Shown here: positions 8,359-16,476 of the stretch, piece by piece | Position numbering within the stretch: the stretch's first letter is position 1 | How the letters are laid out: the number at the start of each line of letters is the position of its first letter | Source of the DNA: DASRDU01 sp035560235 | Lineage (GTDB): Bacteria > Acidobacteriota > Blastocatellia > RBC074 | DNA length: 64,000 nt | Direction of reading: 5' to 3' | Assembly (NCBI GenBank): GCA_035560235.1 | Contig: DATMAG010000044.1 | Location: 32,907-96,906, forward strand | Position numbers and translations under genes: made by a program | Notes under the pieces: model-generated | Told to the model about the DNA's origin: nothing | Database searches by the model: none | Seen by the model: the letters and a program-made list of their open reading frames with translations, nothing else

Positions 8359-9330
8359 TCAGATCAGCAGTATGACCTTGCCTGAAGTTCTGCGTCCGGC
8401 CAGGGCGCGCATGGCTGCGGGAGCCTCGGCAAGCGGCCATTGCGCGGTCACGACGGGCTTGATCTTTCCGGCCTCATACATTGCAAAGAGCGCGGCCTGA
8501 GCTGCGTGGAAATATTCAGGGTGACGTTCGACGTAACCGCCCCAGTAAACGCCGACGACCGAGATATCCTTGAGCAGAATCCGGTTCGCGGCAATTGACG
8601 GGATCGTGCCGCCCGCAAAGCCGATCACCAGCAGTCGGCCTTCAGGCGCGATGCATTTCGTTGAATGGTCGAAGACCTCGCCGCCGACCGGGTCGTAAAT
8701 CACATCGGCTCCGCGCCCTGTAATTTTTCTGACCTCTTCGGCCCAGCCTGCGTCGCGATAACTGAGCGCGTGCTGCGCGCCCTGCGAGAGACAGAAATCG
8801 AGCTTTTCCTGACTGCCCGCAGTCGCAATCACACGCGCGCCCATTGCCAGCCCGATCTGCATGGCCGAGACTCCGACGCCGCCTGCCGCCGCGTGAACGA
8901 GCAGCCATTCGCCCGGCTGCAGTTGCGCCCGATCCTTCAGCGCGAAATACGAAGTCTGATAGACGACCGTCATCGCCGCGCCTTCGGCAAAGCTCATCGC
9001 TTCGGGCAGGCGAAATGTTTTGGCCGCCGGAGCGAGCGAATATTCAGCATATCCGCCCGAAGACGCGATGGCCTGCACGCGGTCGCCGGGCGCAAACTGA
9101 GTCACGGCTGAACCGACGGCATCAATCGTTCCGGCGACTTCATTGCCGGGAGTGAAGGGCAGCGGTGGCCGCACCTGATACTTTCCCTGCACCATCAGGA
9201 TGTCATAGAAATTCAGCGCCGCCGCGTGATTGCGAATCCGCACTTCCTGCGGCCCCGGCTCAGGCACAGAGATGTCGGCCAGTTCCATCGCTTCAGGTTC
9301 ACACCAGTCATTGACTCGCCAGGCTTTCAT
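8359..9330 (-). CDS. Zinc-independent NADPH:quinone oxidoreductase (MDR family)
   Basis: This is a 323-residue medium-chain dehydrogenase/reductase without the zinc-binding cysteines. The GroES-like N-terminal domain (PGNEVAGTIDAVG) is followed by a Rossmann fold with AAAGGVGVSAMQIG, the nucleotide-binding motif of the quinone oxidoreductase group. ADVIYDPVGGEVFD is also diagnostic. It probably reduces quinones or enones using NADPH in the cytoplasm. GGAG lies 6 nt before the ATG. It is the last gene of a three-gene minus-strand run (MaoC, TPP enzyme, this gene), separated by 54 bp from the TPP enzyme. An enoyl-CoA or acrylyl reductase role is possible but not shown. Confidence 0.9.
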   Translation of the reverse strand: MKAWRVNDWCEPEAMELADISVPEPGPQEVRIRNHAAALNFYDILMVQGKYQVRPPLPFTPGNEVAGTIDAVGSAVTQFAPGDRVQAIASSGGYAEYSLAPAAKTFRLPEAMSFAEGAAMTVVYQTSYFALKDRAQLQPGEWLLVHAAAGGVGVSAMQIGLAMGARVIATAGSQEKLDFCLSQGAQHALSYRDAGWAEEVRKITGRGADVIYDPVGGEVFDHSTKCIAPEGRLLVIGFAGGTIPSIAANRILLKDISVVGVYWGGYVERHPEYFHAAQAALFAMYEAGKIKPVVTAQWPLAEAPAAMRALAGRRTSGKVILLI

Positions 9331-9384
9331 TGAAATCTCCGGATATTTCTGAATTATCAGCCACCGAAATGTTGTGCGACTGCT

Positions 9385-10941
9385 TCAGCCGGTCTGCAGC
9401 ATCATCTCGATCAGATGCGGGCCGGATTCAGACAAGGCTCGCTCAAGTTCCCGCTTCAGTTGCTCCGTCGTTTCGACTCGCGCGGCAGGCACGCCCAGGC
9501 CATTAGCCAGACTGACCCAGTCGAGCGCCGGATTGACCAGCCCGATCAGGTTGCGCGCCTGCGGGCCGAATTCACTGACTCCGGCGCGCCTGAGTTCGAC
9601 GCCGAGAATGCGGTAGCTGCGGTTGTTGCAGATCAGCGTCGTCACGTTGAGTCCTTCGCGCGCCTGAGTCCACAATGCCTGCAGCGTGTACATCGCGCTG
9701 CCGTCGGCCTGAAGATTGATGACCGGACGATCAGGACACGCGACCGCTGCTCCCGTCGCGCACGGCGGGCCGAGGCCGATGGCTCCGCCCGGCTGCGTCA
9801 GCACTGTATGCCGCGCCGCGCCGACTGCCAGCGGGCCGTAAGCGAAACTGCTCGTGTTGCCTTCATCCATAATGATTGCGCCTTCAGGCTGAAGCGCGAC
9901 CAGCACGGCGGCAAAGCTTTCAAGCGTCAGCGGGCCTGAAGGCGCAGACACCTGCGCCCGGGTCGCCATCGTTCCGGCATCAGCAGGCGCACTGAGCGCT
10001 TCGGCCAGCATTTCGAGCGCATTTGTAACGTCGTCTTCAGGCGCGGCCAGAACTGTCGTCTGCTGCTCCGGTGAGATGAAATAACTCGGCATTCCCGGAT
10101 AGCCGAAAAACGCGACGGGCGCTTTCGCTCCGGCCAGCACGATCCGCCGGTACGGTGCGAGCATCGCCATCGCCTGTTCAGGAAAGTAAGGCAGCCGGTC
10201 AATCACAGGCATTCCCGCGCCGCGTTCCCAGCGCGCCGGAAAGCTTTCGCAGATCAGGCGGCAGCCGGTGGCCGCGGCAATTCGCGCTGCTGCGCGCAGC
10301 CCGCGTTCGCGCAGCGCAAAGCCGCCGAGCAGCAGCGCCGCTTTCTCATCGCTGCGCAACGCGGCCACTGCGCCCGCGACAGCATCATCGCTCACCTGTG
10401 GCGGTTCAGGCACGGCGCGCGGCTCGCGCGGCTCCGGGCCTGCTGCTTCGAGCTGACAATCGTGCGGCACAATCAGCGTGGCGATTCGTCCGGGCCTGAC
10501 CGAAGCGGCGGCGATGGCTTCAGCCGCATCGGCTGAGAGTTCTTCGGCTGAACGAGCAGCGCGCAGCCACGCTGAAACAGGCCCGGCCAGCGAGACTATG
10601 TCTGAAGTCAGCGGCGCATCCGCAGCGAGGTGCCACGTCGCGTGATCTCCGATCAGATTGACAATCGGTGAACGCGCGCGGCGAGCATCGTGCAGATAAG
10701 CGATGCCGTTGGCAAATCCCGGTCCCAGATGCAGCAACGTCAGCGCCGGTTTGTCGGCCATCCGGCCATAACCGTCAGCCGCGCCGGTGCAGACGCCTTC
10801 AAACAGACACAGCACTGCCCGAATGCCGGGCACTTCATCGAGCGCCCTGACAAACGGCATCTCGGTTGTCCCCGGATTGGCAAAGCAGACTTCGATTCCG
10901 GCGGCAATCGCTGTCCTGAATAAACTCTCGGCTCCGTTCAT
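9385..10941 (-). CDS. Thiamine pyrophosphate-dependent enzyme (acetolactate synthase / benzoylformate decarboxylase-like)
   Basis: This 518-residue protein has the three-domain TPP-enzyme layout. The N-terminal PYR domain carries NPGTTEMPFVRAL and the cofactor-activating Glu in LFEGVCTGAADGYGR. The C-terminal PP domain carries ADGSAMYTLQALWT with Asn-Asn in LICNNRSY, which binds the Mg-diphosphate, although the usual GDG start is ADG. It is shorter than true acetolactate synthase large subunits (about 560) and lacks a regulatory-subunit gene nearby. It is closer to the group annotated as benzoylformate decarboxylase or acetolactate-synthase-like. AAGGA lies 7 nt before the ATG. It is 12 bp downstream of a MaoC gene. 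A 2-oxoacid decarboxylase or lyase role in the neighbouring acyl-CoA pathway is likely. Confidence 0.87.
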   Translation of the reverse strand: MNGAESLFRTAIAAGIEVCFANPGTTEMPFVRALDEVPGIRAVLCLFEGVCTGAADGYGRMADKPALTLLHLGPGFANGIAYLHDARRARSPIVNLIGDHATWHLAADAPLTSDIVSLAGPVSAWLRAARSAEELSADAAEAIAAASVRPGRIATLIVPHDCQLEAAGPEPREPRAVPEPPQVSDDAVAGAVAALRSDEKAALLLGGFALRERGLRAAARIAAATGCRLICESFPARWERGAGMPVIDRLPYFPEQAMAMLAPYRRIVLAGAKAPVAFFGYPGMPSYFISPEQQTTVLAAPEDDVTNALEMLAEALSAPADAGTMATRAQVSAPSGPLTLESFAAVLVALQPEGAIIMDEGNTSSFAYGPLAVGAARHTVLTQPGGAIGLGPPCATGAAVACPDRPVINLQADGSAMYTLQALWTQAREGLNVTTLICNNRSYRILGVELRRAGVSEFGPQARNLIGLVNPALDWVSLANGLGVPAARVETTEQLKRELERALSESGPHLIEMMLQTG

Positions 10942-10953
10942 CGCTCTGTCCTT

Positions 10954-11400
10954 TCAGGCGCGTCGTTTGTAAAGCACCTTCGCTACGTAACTGACCACGA
11001 CCTGGGCGCGCTGATTGATCACTTCGCTCTGCACCGTGACGACGCCGCTCTGCGCGTCGCGTTCGGTCTTTTCAATCACCTTCTGCCGGACGTGAATCGT
11101 GTCGCCAATAAAGACGGGCTTGACGAAGCGCAGATGATCCAGCCCGTAAAAAGCAATCAGCGCCTCTGACGGAGGATCCATCCGCAGCGCCAGCCCGGTC
11201 GCAATCGAAAAGATCAGCGCCCCGTGAGCAATGCGCTGCCCGAAGGGACTGCGCGCCGCCCACTCCTGATTCGTATGCAGTTCGTACCAGTCGCCGGTGA
11301 GTCCGGCAAAGTTGACGATGTCGGCTTCAGTAATCGTTCGCCCGGCGCTCGTGCCTTCCTGCCCGACCTCGAAATCGTCAAAGTATTTTTCCGTGTTCAT
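10954..11400 (-). CDS. MaoC-like (R)-specific enoyl-CoA hydratase
   Basis: This 148-residue hotdog-fold dehydratase starts at the ATG of MNTEKYFDDFEVGQ, where GAGG lies 9 nt upstream. A longer frame is open but reads into the palindrome at 11421-11538. The hydratase-2 motif is visible: FAGLTGDWYELHTNQEWA (Asp and His as catalytic pair), followed by IAHGALIFSIATGL. It hydrates trans-2-enoyl-CoA or related thioester double bonds. It is the first gene of the run MaoC, TPP enzyme, quinone oxidoreductase. Its presence with crotonases and a PaaI-like thioesterase suggests one pathway acting on CoA esters. Confidence 0.9.
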   Translation of the reverse strand: MNTEKYFDDFEVGQEGTSAGRTITEADIVNFAGLTGDWYELHTNQEWAARSPFGQRIAHGALIFSIATGLALRMDPPSEALIAFYGLDHLRFVKPVFIGDTIHVRQKVIEKTERDAQSGVVTVQSEVINQRAQVVVSYVAKVLYKRRA

Positions 11401-11420
11401 CGCGTCATTCCTCAAATCAG

Positions 11421-11538
11421 CCGGAGCATTCTCCATTCTCCATTTTCAATTCTCCATTCTTTGCCGAGTGCAGTGATTTGTAAGCCCGTCTGTTGCAGAT
11501 AATGGAGAATTGAAAATGGAGAATGGAGAATGCTCCGG
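11421..11538. repeat. Perfect 38-bp inverted repeat of 7-nt words
   Basis: The arm 11421-11458 is the exact reverse complement of 11501-11538, with a 42-nt spacer. Inside the arm the unit CTCCATT repeats every 7 nt (11431, 11438, then a variant at 11445, then 11452). It lies between two minus-strand genes and directly upstream of the MaoC gene. There is no T-run of terminator type. Confidence 0.95.
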
Positions 11539-11555
11539 TCTGTCTCAGAGGCCGG

Positions 11556-12020
11556 TTATTTGAGCGGAGAGTAATCGGTTGCCATCAGGATCACTGAGTC
11601 AACCTTCTCGACCAGTCGGCCATTCTCTTCACTCTTTTTTCTGACGGCCTGCCATTCGGGATCGGCCTGAAAAGCCTTCCACGCCTGCTCGCGGGCTGCG
11701 CGGTCGGGATAGGCCAGGATGTAGACGAGCGTGTTTTCAGAACCCTTCTCCTTATCGGTCGGCCCCCAGAATCCGATGATCTGCATGCCATGCTTTTTGA
11801 AAAGCCTGAGCGTGTGATTGCGAAAGCGGGCGTGCAGGTCTTCAAGTTTGCCCGGCGCGGCGTAATAAGTGCGAATCTCGAAACAGCGCGAATCCCTGGC
11901 CAGCGACGGACTCGGCGCGAGCGTCGGCGCAGCCGGAGTCTGAGCAGACTGCGCTGAAGCGATTACTGAACAAACGCACAAGGACAGAAGCAGGGCAAAA
12001 AGAATGGACGTTTTTCTCAC
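11556..12020 (-). CDS. Exported NIPSNAP family protein
   Basis: This 154-residue protein carries a NIPSNAP domain (CFEIRTYYAAPGKLEDLHARF, then GFWGPTDKE, LVYILAYPDRAAREQAWKAF). That ferredoxin-like fold is found in small dimeric proteins of unclear enzymatic role. I place the start at GTG 12020 (VRKTSILFALLLSLCVCSV), because AGGAG lies about 12 nt upstream and the product then begins with a clean signal peptide ending near ASAQ. An upstream ATG at 12056 would add 12 charged residues. The product is probably periplasmic. No operon partner is evident. Confidence 0.85.
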   Translation of the reverse strand: MRKTSILFALLLSLCVCSVIASAQSAQTPAAPTLAPSPSLARDSRCFEIRTYYAAPGKLEDLHARFRNHTLRLFKKHGMQIIGFWGPTDKEKGSENTLVYILAYPDRAAREQAWKAFQADPEWQAVRKKSEENGRLVEKVDSVILMATDYSPLK

Positions 12021-12208
12021 TTTGTTTTGAAACTCCTTTCGGTACCGGAAGTGCATTGCGCCCGACTTTGAATGCAGTCGGCAGTCGTGATTCCTGAATT
12101 ACTGGCTGTGCGGCAGAAGCTACAGGTAAAGCGCCAGGCCGTCAAGTTCATAACACCCCGGGGCATAAGGATTGCTGCTGCCTGTGTGAACAACTGTGAG
12201 GAAAAGCG

Positions 12209-13084
12209 ATGAGCCTGAGGTTTCGACAATTTTCATTTCCGGCAGTCTTTCTGGCGGTCATCCTGTCCGCGAATGCAACAGTTTTTTCTCAGGAAGCATA
12301 CAGCTCTGCTGCTTCAGAAAGAGCAGCATCAGCGCTTCTACGTCTGCGCGTTCAGCCATCAACTGCGCTGAAGGAAGATGAAGGTTTGCTCGCTCAGTCG
12401 CTGACCGGGCCGAGACTGCTCAGGCTGAGCCGGACGGCTTTCTGCGCTCCGCCCAAGCAGGCCGGAAGCAGTCGGCTGCCTGGCCGTGATTCGCTCAGAC
12501 AGTCTGCCGGGCAGACTCCGGTGAACTCCGTCGGGCGGATGGCGGAAATGTCAGCCGGTGAAAAGATCCGCTACGGGCTGAAGCGCACCTTTCTCAGACC
12601 GCAGCCGTACCTGCTGGCCGGGCTGAGCGCGACAATCATACAACTGGGGGAACGCGATCAGCCGCAGAAGGACACGGGCGACAAATTTGCTGATGGCCTG
12701 TCGCGTTATGCCATAGCCTTTGCGACGAGCAGCACACGAACTTTCCTGATTTCAGGTCTCTATCCGGCAATCTTTCATGAGGATCCGCGCTACAAGCCTT
12801 CCGGCAGAAGAGGCTTCGCGGCCCGCGCGCTTTATGCCGCGACAAGGGTCTTTATCACTGAAGACGATTCAGGTCATCTGCGTCCGAACTACTCGCGGCT
12901 CGGCGGCAGCCTGACCGCGAGCGCGCTCGCCAATTTCTGGGAACGCAACACGCCCGGTCACGAGCGCATTGGCACTGCTCCGACCTTTCGCCGCTTTGGC
13001 CGGATGATCGGATTCGATGTGCTGCAGTTCATCGTCCTGAAGGAATTCGGCCCGGACATCAAACGCAAAATTCTGGGCAGATAG
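12209..13084 (+). CDS. Exported protein with HEDPRY motif, unknown function
   Basis: The product is 291 residues with an N-terminal signal peptide (FPAVFLAVILSANATVFSQ). The first 120 residues are low in structure. The conserved part is residues 115-291: YGLKRTFLRPQPYLLAG, then TRTFLISGLYPAIFHEDPRY, ALYAATRVFITEDDSG, PNYSRLGGSLTASALANFW, and VLQFIVLKEFGPDI. I recall this pattern (HxDPRY followed by Ser/Thr-rich amphipathic segments) in uncharacterised acidobacterial exported proteins, but I know of no function. The alternating segments could be beta-strands or membrane-associated. GAGGA lies 6 nt before the ATG. It ends just before the ABC exporter gene. Confidence 0.8.
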   Translation: MSLRFRQFSFPAVFLAVILSANATVFSQEAYSSAASERAASALLRLRVQPSTALKEDEGLLAQSLTGPRLLRLSRTAFCAPPKQAGSSRLPGRDSLRQSAGQTPVNSVGRMAEMSAGEKIRYGLKRTFLRPQPYLLAGLSATIIQLGERDQPQKDTGDKFADGLSRYAIAFATSSTRTFLISGLYPAIFHEDPRYKPSGRRGFAARALYAATRVFITEDDSGHLRPNYSRLGGSLTASALANFWERNTPGHERIGTAPTFRRFGRMIGFDVLQFIVLKEFGPDIKRKILGR

Positions 13085-13132
13085 TCTCGGGCCTCCTTGC
13101 CTCTCAAATCTGAATCGTACCGGAAAAGTTTT

Positions 13133-15019
13133 ATGAATCCGTCTGACTCGCCAGCGACAGAACTCATTCCGCTGCCCCGGCAGGAAGCGACTCCGCACGC
13201 ACAGAAGAGGACGCGCAGGCTTAGTTTAATTCATCTGCTGCGCCCGCACTGGAAGGCGCTCAGCGTGGCGCTGCTTGCGGTTGCGGCTCAGGGCATCGCG
13301 GATGTGCTGGACCCCTGGCCGCTCAAGATTCTGCTCGACCATGTCATCGGCAACAAACGCATGCCTGAACGGCTGGCGAACCTGGCCGCTTACATCCCCG
13401 GTCAGGGCAAAGAGGCGTTACTGAATTTCACTGCGCTGGCGGTCATCGGCATTGCGGTCATCAGCGCCATCAGCTCTTACACTGAAAAGTATTTCACGAC
13501 GAGCGTCGGTCAGTGGGTCATGCACGACCTGCGGCGCATGCTCTATCACCACATTCAGCGGCTCTCGCTCTCGTGGCACGATCAGAAGCGCACAGGTGAT
13601 CTGATCAGTCGCGTCACAAGCGACATTGACGCGATTCAGAGTTTCATCACTTCGGCGCTGCTCGGCGTCGTGGTCAATCTGCTGACGCTGATCGGTATGA
13701 TCGGCGTGATGTTTTATCTGAACTGGCGCTTCACGCTGATTGCGCTCTCAGTCGCGCCGGTTCTCTTCGCGGTCGTTTACACCTTTACGCATCGCATCAA
13801 GAAGGCTTCGCGTGACGTGCGGAAAAAAGAAGGGCAGGTCGTCTCGGTAATTGAGGAAGTCCTCTCGTCAATGCGCGTGGTCAAGGCCTTTGCGCGCGAG
13901 GACTATGAACAGCGCCGCTTCGAGCAGGAGAGTCTGGAGAGCGTCGAAACAGCCCTGCGCGCGCGCAGTCTGAAGGCGAAGCTCTCGCCTCTGGTTGAAG
14001 TGATCGTCGCTGCCGGAACCTGTCTGGTGATCTGGTACGGCGCGCGGCTTGTGCTGGCCGGAGCGCTGACGCCGGGCGTGCTGATCGTCTTTTTTCTTTA
14101 TCTCGGCAAGATGTACAAACCGATGCGCGAACTGTCGAAGATGACCGACACGTTTTCGAAGGCGGCGGTCGGCTTCGAGCGCATTCGCGAAGTCCTCGAA
14201 ACTGAACGGCAGGTGCGCGACATGCCGCACGCGCGCGTGGCTCCGGCCTTCAGGGGCCGCATCGAATTTGAGCACGTTGATTTCGGCTACAATCCGGAAC
14301 GCATGATTCTGAAGGATCTGAATCTCACCATCGAACCCGGACAGGTCGCGGCCATCGTCGGGCCGACCGGCGCAGGCAAAACGACGATCATCAGCCTGAT
14401 CCCGCGTTTTTATGATCCGCTCAGAGGAACCGTGAAGATTGACGGCACGGATGTGCGTCGCTTCAAACAGCGCTCGCTGCGTCAGCAGATCAGTTTCGTT
14501 CTGCAGGAGACGCTGCTCTTTCGCGCGCCGGTCTGGCACAACATTGCCTATGGCAAACCCGAAGCGACGCGCGATGAAATCATTCGCGCCGCGCAGCTCG
14601 CCAACGCACACGAATTCATTGAGAAGATGCCGGAAGGCTATGACACGATGATTGGCGAACGCGGCGTGACGCTTTCAGGCGGGCAGCGGCAGCGCATCGC
14701 CATTGCCCGCGCCATCATTCGCAATTCACCGATCCTGATTCTCGATGAACCGACCTCCGGCCTCGATGCCGCTTCAGAAGAACTGGTCTTTGAAGCGCTC
14801 AACCGGCTGATGGCAGACAAGACCTGCATCGTGATCGCGCACCGGCTGGCGACGGTCAGACGCGCCGATGTGATTTTTGTCCTCAGGGATGGCACCGTCG
14901 TCGAACAGGGAACGCACGAGCAACTGCTTGAACGCGGCGGGCTGTATTCGGAACTTTATGAAATCCAGTTCCGCGGAGAAGAGAACGAAGTCACAGGCGT
15001 CGGGGCCACAAAGCAATAA
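13133..15019 (+). CDS. ABC exporter with fused permease and ATPase (MsbA/lipid A exporter-like)
   Basis: This 628-residue half-transporter contains a six-helix type I exporter domain (residues about 40-330) followed by the ATPase. All ATPase motifs are present: Walker A GPTGAGKTT, Q-loop SFVLQET, signature LSGGQRQR, Walker B ILILDEPTSG and the H-loop AHRLATVR. It would work as a homodimer in the inner membrane, probably exporting a lipid, peptide or drug. The ATG at 13133 is preferred over an upstream TTG (13097). It begins 48 bp after the HEDPRY gene and may be co-transcribed with it, but the substrate cannot be named. Confidence 0.93.
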   Translation: MNPSDSPATELIPLPRQEATPHAQKRTRRLSLIHLLRPHWKALSVALLAVAAQGIADVLDPWPLKILLDHVIGNKRMPERLANLAAYIPGQGKEALLNFTALAVIGIAVISAISSYTEKYFTTSVGQWVMHDLRRMLYHHIQRLSLSWHDQKRTGDLISRVTSDIDAIQSFITSALLGVVVNLLTLIGMIGVMFYLNWRFTLIALSVAPVLFAVVYTFTHRIKKASRDVRKKEGQVVSVIEEVLSSMRVVKAFAREDYEQRRFEQESLESVETALRARSLKAKLSPLVEVIVAAGTCLVIWYGARLVLAGALTPGVLIVFFLYLGKMYKPMRELSKMTDTFSKAAVGFERIREVLETERQVRDMPHARVAPAFRGRIEFEHVDFGYNPERMILKDLNLTIEPGQVAAIVGPTGAGKTTIISLIPRFYDPLRGTVKIDGTDVRRFKQRSLRQQISFVLQETLLFRAPVWHNIAYGKPEATRDEIIRAAQLANAHEFIEKMPEGYDTMIGERGVTLSGGQRQRIAIARAIIRNSPILILDEPTSGLDAASEELVFEALNRLMADKTCIVIAHRLATVRRADVIFVLRDGTVVEQGTHEQLLERGGLYSELYEIQFRGEENEVTGVGATKQ

Positions 15020-15034
15020 TCTCGGAAGTGCAGA

Positions 15035-15150
15035 AAGAGAGATGACGGAACAAACGGAAAGAACGGAAGAAACGAAAGAAGACCTGAAGCAGCCGCGAAT
15101 CTTTCCGTCTGTTTCCTTATTTCCGTTTGCTCAGTCATCTCCTCTTCCTA
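15035..15150. repeat. Inverted repeat of CGGAA words between convergent genes
   Basis: The arm near 15038-15079 (words ACGGAAC, ACGGAAA, ACGGAAG) is complementary, with mismatches, to 15102-15148 (TTTCCGT, TTTCCG, TCATCTC). It belongs to the same family as 25856-25971: both include the AGATGACGGAACAAACG sequence. It may act as a two-way terminator here, but copies elsewhere lie in divergent gaps. Confidence 0.8.
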
Positions 15151-15165
15151 TCTTTTGGCAGTGAG

Positions 15166-16173
15166 CTACAGCTTTGTCAGTTGCGTGATTCTGTATCTGA
15201 GCTGCTGAGTATAGAGTTCGGCTTCCTGCTGCGTGTAACCGGCAGCGCGAAAGGCGTCGCTGAGCTGTTCATTTGAAAGCCCGGCGAGCAGAGTACCAAT
15301 CCAGCGGGCATCGGAGCGCGGAATGTGCTTGACGATCTTCTCCATTTCGGAGCGTTCGTTATACCAGGGGAAATTGATGGCGAGCAGAAAGAAGGGGCGG
15401 GTGTCCAGAACGAAATCCACCTCTGCGGGCCTGATCTTTTCGATGAATTCTGATCTGACGTAATCCTGCAGGTTGCTCCGCGAACGGGTCGAGATGCTGC
15501 CTGTTCTGCCGAAGCTTGCGCCGAGATCAGACACCACGTAGCGGCGCGTCCCGTCCGGCCCTTCATAAACCGCATTATTCTCAGTCTTGAGATCCCAGTT
15601 ATTGATCAGCGCCATCATAACCTTCAGGCCGTTGAGTTCCCTGCTCCCGATGAACGGGTTTTCAAACCAGCTCCAGTCACCGATCTTTTTCTCATCTGCC
15701 TTGTGTAGTTCGAGCCGCGCGCCGCGAACGGTTCCATCGGGCGAGACGAACTCCTCTCCCCGGCTCAGCTTTTTCATCTGCTCGACGCGCAGTTCAGGCA
15801 CAAAGTAATCCTCATCGGCGAAATATCCGGCAGCCCACACCAGCCGGGTCGCGGCGGTTTCGGACTTTGCTTCGGGGCCGAGTTTGACCTTCCATTTCCG
15901 GCCCTGCTGATCACGCACGGTGAATTTCGGATTGTAGCCGCCGTGATCCTCTTCGATGAATGTAAAGGTGCCTGACGGCGCGTGTTCCTGCCCGCCCGGC
16001 CCGTAAAGGAGCTTGCGGCTCGCCAGATCAGTCGGTTCACTCCAGAGCAGCGCCTTCGCGGATTTGCCGACAGACGCCTGCGTCCTGTGAGCCACAGCTG
16101 AAAAAGGCTGAATGAAAACAACAATCGCCAGCGTTGCAGTCAGCGTAATCAATGCCTGAGTGGTGCGCGACAT
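15166..16173 (-). CDS. Exported protein with kinase-like motifs, unknown function
   Basis: The 335-residue product has a signal peptide (TQALITLTATLAIVVFIQPF); the ATG at 16173 has AGAGGA about 8 nt upstream. I do not recognise a named family. Three spaced motifs recall atypical kinases of the HipA, Fam20 or CotH type: a lysine strand WKVKLG (Lys97), a loop NNWDLKTENN (Asp194, Asn199/200), and SDLGASFG (Asp216) in the metal-binding position. The family relation is inferred from these motifs only. If right, it would be an exported kinase. The N-terminal part (ALLWSEPTDLASRKLLYG) suggests a substrate-binding cap. It is convergent with the ABC exporter and divergent from a phospholipase D-like gene. 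Confidence 0.7.
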   Translation of the reverse strand: MSRTTQALITLTATLAIVVFIQPFSAVAHRTQASVGKSAKALLWSEPTDLASRKLLYGPGGQEHAPSGTFTFIEEDHGGYNPKFTVRDQQGRKWKVKLGPEAKSETAATRLVWAAGYFADEDYFVPELRVEQMKKLSRGEEFVSPDGTVRGARLELHKADEKKIGDWSWFENPFIGSRELNGLKVMMALINNWDLKTENNAVYEGPDGTRRYVVSDLGASFGRTGSISTRSRSNLQDYVRSEFIEKIRPAEVDFVLDTRPFFLLAINFPWYNERSEMEKIVKHIPRSDARWIGTLLAGLSNEQLSDAFRAAGYTQQEAELYTQQLRYRITQLTKL

Positions 16174-16476
16174 ATCAGGATTCCTCTTCTTCAGTTGCTC
16201 ACCCGATGTGTGCGTTCTCATCGGGTACATTGCTCTTAAGAGAGCAAGGCCAGTGCCAGGCCTGATCGGCACTAATATTCATTTCATCTGCGCAGGTACA
16301 CAGGCAGAACGCCGGATGCAGCGCGGCCATACACAGCCTGCTCCAATGGAGAACAACTGAATCGGCGCATCGCAGGAACAGTCTTAGCAGGGACACATCA
16401 GGGCTGCGGCCTGTAAATTGCTCAAGCCGGTCTTTCAGGTGGGTAACGTTGTCAACAACAGGATGGAGACTGGCCT
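16174..16476. promoter_or_regulatory. Divergent intergenic region with two small hairpins
   Basis: This 303-bp gap between divergent genes holds two perfect hairpins close together: 16201-16208 with 16219-16226 (ACCCGATG stem, 10-nt loop), and 16230-16236 with 16241-16247 (TTGCTCT stem, 4-nt loop). They could be regulator sites or part of the leader of the minus-strand gene. I could not match a known riboswitch. The GGAG at 16465-16468 serves the plus-strand gene. Confidence 0.4.

Noticed and set aside
16174..16476. A riboswitch or c-di-GMP aptamer in the divergent gap
   Set aside because: The two hairpins are simple and do not fit a riboswitch consensus I can recall.
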